DNA from: Paenibacillus vini
GTDB lineage: Bacteria; Bacillota; Bacilli; Paenibacillales; Paenibacillaceae
Assembly: GCF_018403325.1 (NCBI RefSeq)
Contig: NZ_BOSL01000004.1
Location: forward strand, 62,001-126,000
Reading direction: 5' to 3'
DNA length: 64,000 nt
Position numbers and translations under genes: made by a program. Positions within the stretch are counted from its first letter, which is position 1. Each line of letters opens with the position of its first letter. The notes beneath the pieces are model-generated. The model saw only the letters and a program-made list of their open reading frames with translations. It made no database searches and was not told the DNA's origin. Positions 27,047 to 35,432 of the stretch are shown here, piece by piece.

Positions 27047-27449
27047 AGTCATCGGAGCTGTCCTGATCCTGATCGGGGCGATCTTCAGTCTGATCAGCGC
27101 GATCGGGAATGTCCGGTTGCCGGATGTATATACAAGATCTCATGCTGCATCTAAAAGTTCTACGCTCGGCGTGCTGTGCGCGCTGCTTGGAACCTTGCTG
27201 TACTTTTTAATCTCCGACGGTTATTTCAGCATCCGCCTCATTCTGGGAATCTTCTTTGTATTCCTGACGGCTCCGGTGGCTGCGCATATGATCTGTCGGT
27301 CGGCCTACCGGCACCACGTGCCGATGACCGAGAGTACGGTTCAAGACGAGTTGAAGGACTATTATATGGAGAATGAGAATATGGAGTTAGATTCGGAAGA
27401 TCTGACGGACGAAGTGGAGCAAGGAAGTAAACCACTACCCACAAACTGA
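27021..27449 (+). CDS. mrpG: MrpG, Na+/H+ antiporter subunit G
   Basis: A 142-aa, three-span subunit with IGAVLILIGAIFSLISAIGNVRLPDVYTR-type features (GNVRLPDVYTRSHAASKSSTLG) and an acidic C-terminal tail longer than usual (about residues 105-142, Glu/Asp-rich). Start uncertain: GTG 27021 or TTG 27024 next to GGAGAGG. Both overlap mrpF. A strong terminator follows at 27463, closing the operon. Confidence 0.9.
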   Translation: MLSLSGSGEVIGAVLILIGAIFSLISAIGNVRLPDVYTRSHAASKSSTLGVLCALLGTLLYFLISDGYFSIRLILGIFFVFLTAPVAAHMICRSAYRHHVPMTESTVQDELKDYYMENENMELDSEDLTDEVEQGSKPLPTN

Positions 27450-27462
27450 AGCACCGGCATGA

Positions 27463-27510
27463 GGGCATCGGGTTCATCAGCCATAATGATGAATTCGATG
27501 CCCTTTTATT
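27463..27510 (+). terminator. Terminator of the mrp operon
   Basis: Seventeen-bp arms (27463-27479 and 27487-27503) with one mismatch, 7-nt loop, then TTTTATTT. Confidence 0.88.
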
Positions 27511-27566
27511 TCATTATGACTCGCTGATTAATCGATAATAATATCATGATAATTAACAATTATTTA

Positions 27567-27609
27567 TTGATTATCGATAAATAATGTGTATAATCAAAAT
27601 ATCGATAAA
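27567..27609 (+). promoter_or_regulatory. Promoter with ATCGATAA operators
   Basis: TTGATT (27567-27572) and TATAAT (27589-27594) with a 16-bp spacer. ATCGATAA occurs in the spacer (27573-27580), just downstream (27601-27608) and again upstream at 27531-27538. Three copies at a single promoter suggest binding sites, probably for the XRE protein encoded at 28113. Confidence 0.6.
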
Positions 27610-27628
27610 TGAAGCGAGGTGCTTTTTT

Positions 27629-28102
27629 GTGAAGCGAGAAACACTCTTTTTGAAGGCCGTTGTTGTTCTGGTCGGGCTCCCGGTGCTTGCCTTGTGCATC
27701 TTTGGATTGCCACAGATCGTTAAAGAAGCGGCAGAATACTTTTCTCCCTATTGGGTGTATCCGGTATTTATCGTGATTTACGTCTCGGTAATCCCGTTCT
27801 TCTTTGCCTTGGTTCAGGCATTTAAGCTGTTAAGCTATATCGACAAGAATCAGGCTTTCTCCGAATTGGCCGTCGGAACTTTAAAGAAAATTAAATACTG
27901 CGCCTTCGCCATCAGTATCCTGTTTGCGGCAAGCGAGCCTTTCCTCTATTTGATGGCCGAGAAAGACGACGCTCCGGGGATCATTGTCATCGGCTTGGTC
28001 ATTATTTTTGCATCCTTCGTGATTGCGGTCTTCGCGGCGGTGCTTCAAAAGCTGTTAAAGAATGCGATCGACATCAAATCGGAAAATGATTTAACGGTCT
28101 GA
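27629..28102 (+). CDS. DUF2975 membrane protein (YoaS-like)
   Basis: A 157-aa protein with four predicted membrane spans matching the DUF2975 family (Bacillus YoaS type), whose members are paired with a small XRE regulator. Typical features are LLSYIDKNQAFSELAVGTLKKIKY between spans 2 and 3 and a short C-terminal tail. Function is unknown. The GTG at 27629 is chosen because GAGGTG lies 7 nt upstream; an ATG at 27584 in frame falls inside the promoter. Confidence 0.75.
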   Translation: MKRETLFLKAVVVLVGLPVLALCIFGLPQIVKEAAEYFSPYWVYPVFIVIYVSVIPFFFALVQAFKLLSYIDKNQAFSELAVGTLKKIKYCAFAISILFAASEPFLYLMAEKDDAPGIIVIGLVIIFASFVIAVFAAVLQKLLKNAIDIKSENDLTV

Positions 28103-28112
28103 GGTGAATATA

Positions 28113-28322
28113 ATGGCGATTATAATCAATGTTGACGTGATGCTGGCTAAGCGGAAAATGAGCGTAACGGAGCTTTCGGAGAAAGTCGGAATTACAATGG
28201 CGAACCTTTCTATTTTGAAGAACGGCAAGGCCAAGGCAATTCGCTTTTCAACGCTGGAAGCAATTTGTCAGGCTTTGGACTGTCAGCCCGGAGATATTTT
28301 GGAATACCAGAGCGAGGAATAG
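28113..28322 (+). CDS. Small XRE-family regulator (YozG-like)
   Basis: A 69-aa helix-turn-helix protein with the family core MSVTELSEKVGIT, NLSILKNGKAKAIRFSTLEAIC and ending CQPGDILEY, typical of the Cro/C1 type paired with DUF2975 proteins. GAGGTG lies before the ATG at 28113. It lies 10 nt after the membrane protein and presumably represses the shared promoter through the ATCGATAA repeats. Confidence 0.8.
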   Translation: MAIIINVDVMLAKRKMSVTELSEKVGITMANLSILKNGKAKAIRFSTLEAICQALDCQPGDILEYQSEE

Positions 28323-28356
28323 AAAGGCCCATAGGGGTGAAAGGATGTAAGTTGAA

Positions 28357-29007
28357 GTGAGGATGTTGACCGGGGAACGAAAGATATATCTCCTTTTGAC
28401 GGATACGGGAACGGTATTAAACCGGATGATTAAGTCTTATACCGGACAGCGCTATAATCATGCCTCTATCGCTTTTGATGCAGCATTAACAGAGGTATAT
28501 AGTTTTGGGAGAAAGACGGAGAGAAATCCTTTTATAGGAGGGTTCGTACGGGAGGATCTTCGCTCCGTTCTGTTTATGCAAGCGGATTGTGCTGTCTATT
28601 CTTTAACCGTAACCAAGGAAGAATATCAAATCATGCGTCGGTTTGTTCAAGAGATCTACGTGCAGAGGGAACGCTACCGTTATAATTTCATAGGATTATT
28701 TGGCGTGATGGTTCAGAAACCGGTCGTGCGAAAGCATGCTTTCTTCTGTTCACAGTTTGTGGCTTCTGTTCTGAAGAGGGGAAGGGTCCTTTATTTTGAC
28801 AAAGATCCGTCCTTGCTTGAACCAAGCGAGCTGCCGTATGCCGGAAATTTTCAACTAATCTTTGAAGGCAGGGTGAAAGACTATCAAGCAAGTCTCATCA
28901 GCGATCGCGTGCATGAATCTCCGGGGAGAAGGAAGCATTTCTTCGCGAGGCATTCGGGCGGCGAAAGCGCCTTTGACTTAAACAACCGAGAAGTCTTGCA
29001 CCGGTAA
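28357..29007 (+). CDS. Permuted NlpC/P60 (YiiX-like) protein
   Basis: A 216-aa protein without a signal peptide. The motif NHASIAFD (around residue 33) provides the His and FFCSQFVASVL (around 128) the Cys expected in circularly permuted papain-like NlpC/P60 hydrolases of the YiiX/YycO type. Such proteins may act as amidases or peptidases on cell-wall or lipid substrates, but most are uncharacterised. GTG start with AAAGGATG upstream. It stands alone with a hairpin terminator after it. Confidence 0.6.
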   Translation: MRMLTGERKIYLLLTDTGTVLNRMIKSYTGQRYNHASIAFDAALTEVYSFGRKTERNPFIGGFVREDLRSVLFMQADCAVYSLTVTKEEYQIMRRFVQEIYVQRERYRYNFIGLFGVMVQKPVVRKHAFFCSQFVASVLKRGRVLYFDKDPSLLEPSELPYAGNFQLIFEGRVKDYQASLISDRVHESPGRRKHFFARHSGGESAFDLNNREVLHR

Positions 29008-29050
29008 CTCCTTGGTCTGTCAGCCACCGCTGATGGGTCAAGGAGTTTTG
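29007..29050 (+). terminator. Terminator after the NlpC/P60-like gene
   Basis: Outer 8-bp arms ACTCCTTG/CAAGGAGT (29007-29014 and 29039-29046) with an inner CAGC/GCTG helix, followed by TTTG. Confidence 0.65.
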
Positions 29051-29189
29051 TCGATGACTCGCCATTTTTATTTAAAATTTGATATAATAATTTTCCGATC
29101 CAGGGACCTGACCTGATGATTGTTTTAACCTGAATCAGGGTACGGTATGGAAAGATGAGTACATTCATATTCGGAAGGGGAGTGGACAA

Positions 29190-29264
29190 GTGTCCAACTT
29201 CGGGCCAAGTCTTCTAAGCAGGGCGTTTCAGTTTTTTCAGGAAATCAGTGACGTGCGATGTTAA
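29190..29264 (+). CDS. 24-codon leader ORF overlapping second SARP regulator
   Basis: A GTG start with AAGGGGAG 7 nt upstream opens 24 codons ending Cys-TAA. The stop overlaps the regulator start as ATGTTAA (7 nt). It is the counterpart of the frame at 18838: same length, same start codon, same overlap and 11 of 24 identical residues, including Q14-F15, Q17-E18, D21 and C24. No signal peptide. Function unknown. Confidence 0.6.
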   Translation: MSNFGPSLLSRAFQFFQEISDVRC

Positions 29265-30385
29265 GGGCCGTATTGCTTGATGATGAGAGACCCTCATTAA
29301 ATATACTGAACAAACTGGTCAGGGAAAGAAGCGATGTGCAAGTGGTCGGTGCCTACACGGATCCTTCCGAGATGCTTAGGGATGCAAAGGAGCTTGGACC
29401 GGATATCGTGTTTCTGGATATCGAGATGCCCGGGATGAACGGGCTGGAGATAGCGTCGCGCATATTGGAGCTGCTGGAAGACGTGGAGATCGTATTTATT
29501 ACGGCTTATCATCAGTATGCTTTGGAGGCGTTTCGCGTCCATGCGTTGGACTATTTGCTTAAGCCGGTGGAGCTGGAGTTACTGTATCGGACCATAGATA
29601 GAGTAGTAAAAAGAAAGAAGGGTAACGTCGCTGCAGTGTCAGAATCAGGACAAGCTCCTTCCCGCATCGTATGCCTCGGAGGCTTCGAGGTGTACCCGGC
29701 AGAGCAAACGGAACCCATCCGCTTTCCTACCGCCAAGGCGGAAGAGCTATTTGCCTATTTACTGGTCCATCGAAACACGAATATTTCAAAGTGGACTCTT
29801 TGCGACAGTCTGTGGCCGGGAATTATATCTTCGGAGAAGCTGAATCAAAATCTGCATATGGCCGTGTACCGGATGAAGAAGACGTTGAGAGATGGCGGAA
29901 TTGGAGTGCGCATCTCTTCCCAGCGCGGGTTCTACCGGATGGAATGTGACGCTCCGTGCGATTACGTGATGTTTGAGCAAGCCGCTGTGGATATGAATGA
30001 GTTAAATCCTCGCCATGTTGAGGTGGCAACAAAAGCAATTCAACTGTACAGGGGACCGCTCTTCGGAAGCCGCGATTACCCGTGGTGTGAGGCGGAGCGG
30101 GAGAGGATGTCCCGATACTATGCGGGTCTTGCAAAAAGAGTCGCCAGATGGCATTTTGATCAGGGCCATTATCATGAGACGATTGAACTTCTGCTGTCGG
30201 TGCTCTACGACGTACCCTTTGATGAGGAAGCCCATGAGATTCTCCTGAGAGCCTATATCGGCTTGCAGGATCGAACTGCCTTTTTGCTACATTACGAGAG
30301 GATGAAGGCGAATTTCATAGAAGAGCTGGGTGTGGAGCCTCCGGCAACATTAAAGCAGCTATATATAAATATGCGTCTATATTAA
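29258..30385 (+). CDS. Response regulator with SARP/BTAD output domain (paralogue)
   Basis: A 375-aa paralogue of the regulator at 18906 with the same order: receiver domain (Asp in IVFLDIEMPGMNG, Lys in YLLKPVE), SARP winged helix (FPTAKAEELFAYLLVHR, SKWTLCDSLWP), and BTAD TPR-like domain (PFDEEAHEILLRAY). It ends normally before a terminator, unlike the first copy. No histidine kinase is adjacent, so the phosphate donor is unknown. Start overlapped by the 24-codon ORF. Confidence 0.85.
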   Translation: MLRAVLLDDERPSLNILNKLVRERSDVQVVGAYTDPSEMLRDAKELGPDIVFLDIEMPGMNGLEIASRILELLEDVEIVFITAYHQYALEAFRVHALDYLLKPVELELLYRTIDRVVKRKKGNVAAVSESGQAPSRIVCLGGFEVYPAEQTEPIRFPTAKAEELFAYLLVHRNTNISKWTLCDSLWPGIISSEKLNQNLHMAVYRMKKTLRDGGIGVRISSQRGFYRMECDAPCDYVMFEQAAVDMNELNPRHVEVATKAIQLYRGPLFGSRDYPWCEAERERMSRYYAGLAKRVARWHFDQGHYHETIELLLSVLYDVPFDEEAHEILLRAYIGLQDRTAFLLHYERMKANFIEELGVEPPATLKQLYINMRLY

Positions 30386-30490
30386 GGATTTCGATCTCGA
30401 TCTGCGCCTCGATCCTAAAGCGGCTGTTAGAGAAATCCGGTCTTATCTAAGAGTTTCGAAAAAATGAAATAAGCTGCTCCAGGCAGCAAA

Positions 30491-30523
30491 AAAAGCATCG
30501 GCCAAAGGCCGGTGCTTTTTTAT
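30491..30523 (+). terminator. Terminator after second SARP regulator
   Basis: AAAAGCATCGGCC, AAA loop, GGCCGGTGCTTTT (30491-30519) with T6 run. Confidence 0.88.
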
Positions 30524-30561
30524 TTGAGTGCTTTGCAACATTCGTTTTCAATAATTTTTAT

Positions 30562-30611
30562 CACTTTGTTATTTCAGTACATTGACAATTATGATAACAA
30601 ATAATAAAGTG
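30562..30611 (+). promoter_or_regulatory. Mannanase promoter inside an inverted repeat
   Basis: TTGACA (30582-30587) and TAAAGT (30605-30610) with a 17-bp spacer. CACTTTGTTATT (30562-30573) and AATAATAAAGTG (30600-30611) form a 12-bp inverted repeat (one mismatch) around the promoter, a likely activator or repressor site. Confidence 0.55.
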
Positions 30612-30916
30612 TGGATACTAAAATGAATAATTTTAGTAAAACGCCTCGTTTTTTGTAACCGTTTTATGTGTATGGATATGAAAATTTGTTATGAAGGGGG
30701 TGGTTTCCGACGACGAAACTTATTACACGCCGTTAATCCTCAAAAGCATTAATTCTTCGTCCTACAACATTCCCATTCTCTCAGCATGAATGAACTCCAG
30801 CTTGAACCTTCCGTCTGCAACTGTGATTTCAGCAGAAGTATTGCAGATTTTCCATCACGTTTACAATGACCTAATGCAACCTACACTCCACCATCGTCAA
30901 TTGCTTCTTTTAAATA

Positions 30917-30930
30917 AGAAAGCGCTTTCT
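30917..30930. promoter_or_regulatory. cre palindrome in the mannanase leader
   Basis: AGAAAGCGCTTTCT is a perfect 14-bp palindrome with 12 of 14 matches to the CcpA cre consensus. It lies about 300 nt downstream of the predicted promoter, so CcpA would act as a roadblock. Confidence 0.6.
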
Positions 30931-31008
30931 GTTGTAAACCTTATAGCTAGGGGGAAATTAGCGAGGCTTCGATTTGAATTTTTATATATCCGAATAGGAG
31001 GTCTATTC

Positions 31009-34000
31009 ATGAAAAAGATTTTAGCTTGCATGCTCATCTTTGGAATGATATTTAGCATGATGCCGTCCATGAGTTTGAGCGTTAAGGCTGCAACCAATGT
31101 GGCTCTGAATAAAGCCGCAACCGCAAGTTCGGTAGAGGACAACGATAAAACCCCGGACAGGGCGTTTGACGGAAATACTTCAACCCGATGGTCGTCCAAT
31201 TATTCCGATCCGCAATGGATCAGCGTTGATCTCGGCGCAGTTACGGAGATTAACGGTGTTTTACTGAACTGGGAGACGGCCTATGGCAAATCGTATCAGA
31301 TTCAAACGTCCATGGATAATAATCAATGGGACACGGTGTACGCTACAACCTCGGGAGACGGCGGCATCGACTCCATTTCTTTTGATGCGAAATCCGCCAG
31401 ATATGTAAGAGTGTACGGGACAGAAAGAGGAACGCAATGGGGATATTCCCTTTGGGATTTCCAAGTGCTTGCGGGAGGCGGGGAGCCGGAAATACCGCAG
31501 AATACTATTGTATCCGGTACGATATATAAACTTACAGCCCAGCATAGCGGAAAAAACCTGGAGGTAGCCGAAGGTGCTGCGGCAGAGGGGGCCAATGTGC
31601 ATCAATGGACCGATAACGGCCTGCCCCGGCAACAGTGGAAAGTCATCGATGTCGGAAACGGATACTACCAGTTGATCTCCCAAGCCAGCGGCAAGGTGTT
31701 GGAAGTAGCGGGATCGCAGAGCAATGACGGAGCGAATGTTCAGCAATGGAGCGCCAGCGGCCAGTCAAATCAGAAGTGGAAAATTACGGACGTGGGCGGC
31801 GGATATTATAAGCTGATCGTTCAGTCCAGCGGCAAGGCTTTGGATGTAGTCGGTGGCTATACGCAAGATGGGGCAAATGTCCAGCAATGGACCGACAACG
31901 GGAATCCCCAGCAGAAGTGGAAGTTTACGCCGGTTACGACAACGACGCCGGATACCACGGCACCTACCGCGCCTTCTAATCTTTCGAGCACCGCAAAAAC
32001 CGATACGACAGTGAGCCTGTCATGGACGGCTTCTACCGACGATGTAGGTGTGGCTGGTTATGATATCTATCGTGGAACGGCTTTGGCAGGCACGAGTACG
32101 ACCACAAGTTTTACAGTAACAGGACTGACGGCGAACACGGTATATAGTTTTACGGTAAAATCCAGGGATGCCGCCGGAAATGCATCCGACGCAAGCAACC
32201 CGCTAACGATTACAACGAATCCTGCCTCGTCAAACCACACAGGATTTTATATTGAAGGCACGACGCTTTATGACGCTAACGGGAATCCTTTTGTGATGAG
32301 AGGCGTAAATCATGCGCATACATGGTACAAGGATCAGCTCTCCGTAGCTATTCCCGCTATAGCTGCAACCGGAGCCAACACGGTAAGAATCGTTCTTTCG
32401 GACGGACAGCAGTGGACCAAGGATAGTCTTTCCGCGATCCAGAGCATCATTACTTTATGTGAACAAAACAAGTTAGTCGCGGTGCTTGAAGTCCATGACG
32501 GAACGGGTTCGGACAGCCAGGCGGTACTGGATAACATCGCGAATTATTGGATTGAAATGAAAAGCGCATTGATCGGAAAAGAAAAGACGGTCATCCTGAA
32601 TATAGCCAACGAATGGTTTGGCACCTGGGATGGCGCAGGATGGGCCCAAGGCTACACATCCGTAATTCCGAAGCTTCGCAATGCCGGCATTAAGAACACT
32701 ATTATGGTAGACAGCGCAGGGTGGGGGCAATATCCGCAATCGGTATTCGATTACGGGACCCAGGTATTTAACTCGGATCCGCTCAAAAACACCATGTTCT
32801 CAATCCATATGTACGAATATGCGGGAGGAAACGCAACCACCGTTAAGAACAATATCGATAATGTCTTGAACAAGAACCTCGCGCTTGTCATCGGCGAATT
32901 CGGAATCAAGCATACGAACGGTGACGTGGATGAAGCGACGATTATGAGCTACAGCGAGGAGAAGAATGTGGGTTATCTCGGATGGTCATGGAAAGGAAAT
33001 GGCTCAGGGCTGGAGTATCTCGACATGTCGAATGATTGGGCGGGTACCAGCTACACCGAGCAAGGAAATGCCATCATCAACGGCCCTAACGGCATAAAGG
33101 CCACGTCGGAGATCAGCTCGGTTTTTGGTGGCGGAACCTCCGACAACCAGGCACCATCACAGCCTAAGAACTTGTCGGGCACATCGCCAACCTATTCTAC
33201 CGTAGCGCTCACCTGGACGGCATCGACAGATAATGTAGGAGTCACCGGTTATAACGTGTACAAGGATGGAGCATTAGTGGACATCACCACTTCGACGACC
33301 TATACGGTTACAGGGCTGAAAGCCAATACGAACTATGCCTTCACCGTAAAAGCGGTCGATGCCGCAGGTAATTTATCCGCGGCCAGCAACCAGGCAAGTG
33401 TAACGACGATGAACAGCAACGACCAAACTGCTCCCACCGCGCCGTCCGGCCTATCCGTAGTTCCCGGCATCACAACCGCCCGCCTGTCGTGGACGGCATC
33501 GACGGATGACATTGGCGTAGCAGGTTATTATGTATACAACAATGGAACCTCTCTCATCGGTACGGCTACCGCAACTAGTTATACAGCTTCCGGGTTGGAA
33601 GGGAACACAGCTTATACGTTCACGGTAAAAGCTTTTGACGACGCAGGGAATGTATCGTCAGCAAGTAACGCGGTGACGGTGACCACCGGCGACCCGGGAC
33701 AGCTTCAGCCTATGGATCCGGGAATCATCGACGACTATACAGACTGGTATGTAGGAATCAACGGGGAGGATGAGCCGACAACTCCGACCGTAGCACAGCT
33801 TGCTCCGCTTGAGAACGGCGGGTTAAACATGAGCTTCAACCTTCAGGCCGAGAACTACCCGAGCATTCAACTGGATCCAAGCCCGGCGGCGAATTGGAGT
33901 TCGTACAGCAATATGAACCTCATCCTGACCAATCCCAACCCGGTTGAAATTCAGCTTCAGCCAATCGTAAAAGACGGGGCCTGGAAGTGGGTGGAACTTG

Positions 34001-34722
34001 GCCAGTATATCAAAATCCCTGCAAAAACGACCATGATGGCCACGGTTCCTTTAACGGCGCTGACGAATAAGGAGGTGAACCGGATTATTTTTAGAGTACA
34101 AGGGGGAGGCGGCAATCTGGTGGGGAGTCTTCAACTGCATTCCGTAAGCTTTGATTTGCCGGCCGGTGCCTATGCACCTGAGATTGCGGAAATGAACCGC
34201 CCCAAGACGGCAAGCTACTATCCATGGAACTTTGTGGATTCGGCTTTTACGGGAACCATTTCAAGCGGGTTAAATGGCGAAACCATCTCTGTGAATTATG
34301 CTGCTACCTTAAGCGACAGCATCTCAGCCGGAGTCGCTACGGAAACTAAGCCCGGCCTTGGAAAAGGAGATGACTGGTCCAGCTATGGAAGCGTGTCCTG
34401 CACCCTGACGAACACAGGAACCAAGCCGATCCATGTTTCGCTGGTATTGCGGACCGGCACCGATTGGATTTGGGAAGAGACGGGGGGCCAAACCGCAACC
34501 GATCCTTCCGTCGAACGGGTCATCGGGGCCGGGGAATCCGTCGACGTCGAATACGCGTTCAATGCTCCCATATGGAAATCAAAAACCACGAACTGGGTAA
34601 ATAATACACCGCTCTCGGACCCAACCGACATCCGGGCCATCGAATTCAAGGTATATGCCGGAACCGGGGAGAGCGTGACTGCCGGAACGTTGAACATTAC
34701 GAACTTTCAGGTGAACTTCTAA
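31009..34722 (+). CDS. Modular GH5 beta-mannanase
   Basis: A secreted 1237-aa enzyme. Order: signal peptide (1-28), discoidin/F5_8 C-type CBM32 (about 30-165), ricin-type beta-trefoil with three QxW repeats (about 170-310), FnIII (about 318-405), GH5 catalytic domain of the mannanase type (about 410-705), two FnIII domains (about 715-900), and two tandem beta-sandwich carbohydrate modules (about 905-1237). The acid/base is E535 in ANEWFG and the nucleophile E630 in VIGEFG; the start FVMRGVNHAHTWYK is typical of subfamily GH5_8. It should cut beta-1,4-mannan. The ATG at 31009 has AATAGGAGG before it. A cre site lies in the leader; a terminator follows. Confidence 0.85.
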   Translation: MKKILACMLIFGMIFSMMPSMSLSVKAATNVALNKAATASSVEDNDKTPDRAFDGNTSTRWSSNYSDPQWISVDLGAVTEINGVLLNWETAYGKSYQIQTSMDNNQWDTVYATTSGDGGIDSISFDAKSARYVRVYGTERGTQWGYSLWDFQVLAGGGEPEIPQNTIVSGTIYKLTAQHSGKNLEVAEGAAAEGANVHQWTDNGLPRQQWKVIDVGNGYYQLISQASGKVLEVAGSQSNDGANVQQWSASGQSNQKWKITDVGGGYYKLIVQSSGKALDVVGGYTQDGANVQQWTDNGNPQQKWKFTPVTTTTPDTTAPTAPSNLSSTAKTDTTVSLSWTASTDDVGVAGYDIYRGTALAGTSTTTSFTVTGLTANTVYSFTVKSRDAAGNASDASNPLTITTNPASSNHTGFYIEGTTLYDANGNPFVMRGVNHAHTWYKDQLSVAIPAIAATGANTVRIVLSDGQQWTKDSLSAIQSIITLCEQNKLVAVLEVHDGTGSDSQAVLDNIANYWIEMKSALIGKEKTVILNIANEWFGTWDGAGWAQGYTSVIPKLRNAGIKNTIMVDSAGWGQYPQSVFDYGTQVFNSDPLKNTMFSIHMYEYAGGNATTVKNNIDNVLNKNLALVIGEFGIKHTNGDVDEATIMSYSEEKNVGYLGWSWKGNGSGLEYLDMSNDWAGTSYTEQGNAIINGPNGIKATSEISSVFGGGTSDNQAPSQPKNLSGTSPTYSTVALTWTASTDNVGVTGYNVYKDGALVDITTSTTYTVTGLKANTNYAFTVKAVDAAGNLSAASNQASVTTMNSNDQTAPTAPSGLSVVPGITTARLSWTASTDDIGVAGYYVYNNGTSLIGTATATSYTASGLEGNTAYTFTVKAFDDAGNVSSASNAVTVTTGDPGQLQPMDPGIIDDYTDWYVGINGEDEPTTPTVAQLAPLENGGLNMSFNLQAENYPSIQLDPSPAANWSSYSNMNLILTNPNPVEIQLQPIVKDGAWKWVELGQYIKIPAKTTMMATVPLTALTNKEVNRIIFRVQGGGGNLVGSLQLHSVSFDLPAGAYAPEIAEMNRPKTASYYPWNFVDSAFTGTISSGLNGETISVNYAATLSDSISAGVATETKPGLGKGDDWSSYGSVSCTLTNTGTKPIHVSLVLRTGTDWIWEETGGQTATDPSVERVIGAGESVDVEYAFNAPIWKSKTTNWVNNTPLSDPTDIRAIEFKVYAGTGESVTAGTLNITNFQVNF

Positions 34723-34763
34723 AGAATTAAAGTAACGACCAGCGGAGAATGGTGCAGAGCAGG

Positions 34764-34800
34764 AAGAACCCTTGGCCTAGGAGGCCAGGGGTTCTTGGTA
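34764..34800 (+). terminator. Terminator after the mannanase
   Basis: Fifteen-bp arms (34764-34778, 34782-34796) with one wobble; AGG loop region, then TTGGT. Confidence 0.7.
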
Positions 34801-34989
34801 TGCTGCCTTCAATAATAAGACTCTAAATCTAGAACCTGTTTGAATCCAATCTTATTCACTATAACTCTATCAATTATGACAAAAAGAGACGACTTAAGGA
34901 CAACCGATTTCCTCTGCATCTTCTTTAGCCGCCTGCTTTAGTCCACCTGAATGGATTTGCCGTCTCCAAGGCCGAGTAAAACAGTACAG

Positions 34990-35370
34990 TCAATTATAAA
35001 CTTTATATCCTTTAGCGATTACCCACCCATTAAGACCATATGATGCTGAAATTACATAATAGTTATACTTTTCATTTTGTAAATGTTCAATCAAATCCTC
35101 TATCTTTTCATAATGTATCGGCCATCCGTAGTTCTTCTGTTTCTCTAACAGTGCCTTGTTACTTTTTAGAAATCGGCTTACTTCAAATGAGCTAATATCA
35201 AAAATAATACTTCCCTGTAGCTGTGCTTCAAACATGTGCGCCAAGACGTCAATAAACTCGATAGTTGTGGTAACGGAATCGTTGCTACCATCTATTGTAT
35301 GTAATTTAATTCCGCATTTTTGGAGATTAACCTCGTAAGATACAATCTCATTATCATGGACACTAAGCAA
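34990..35370 (-). CDS. Small cytoplasmic protein, possible orphan immunity protein
   Basis: Not recognised. A 126-aa soluble alpha/beta protein. It starts with TTG after AGGAGG/GGAG. It belongs to a run of four small, mutually unrelated, AT-rich genes downstream of the polymorphic toxin at 37147, an arrangement typical of immunity genes; it would then protect against a toxin not encoded here. Confidence 0.4.
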   Translation of the reverse strand: MLSVHDNEIVSYEVNLQKCGIKLHTIDGSNDSVTTTIEFIDVLAHMFEAQLQGSIIFDISSFEVSRFLKSNKALLEKQKNYGWPIHYEKIEDLIEHLQNEKYNYYVISASYGLNGWVIAKGYKVYN

Positions 35371-35432
35371 TTTTCTCCAACCTCCTACCTTGAAAAGTAT
35401 TATTCATTTACTTCTCGAATTTTTTTACTCCT

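Larger units (their letters stand above)
30386..31008 (+). other. Long leader region of the mannanase gene
   Basis: No convincing gene. It holds the terminator of the preceding regulator (30491), a promoter with flanking inverted repeat (30562-30611), a roughly 390-nt untranslated leader and a cre palindrome at 30917. An open frame from 30790 runs into the mannanase frame but has no ribosome site. Confidence 0.6.

Noticed and set aside
30790-31008. N-terminal extension of the mannanase from 30790
   Set aside because: No ribosome site and it would bury the signal peptide; the ATG at 31009 has AGGAGG and begins a normal signal peptide.
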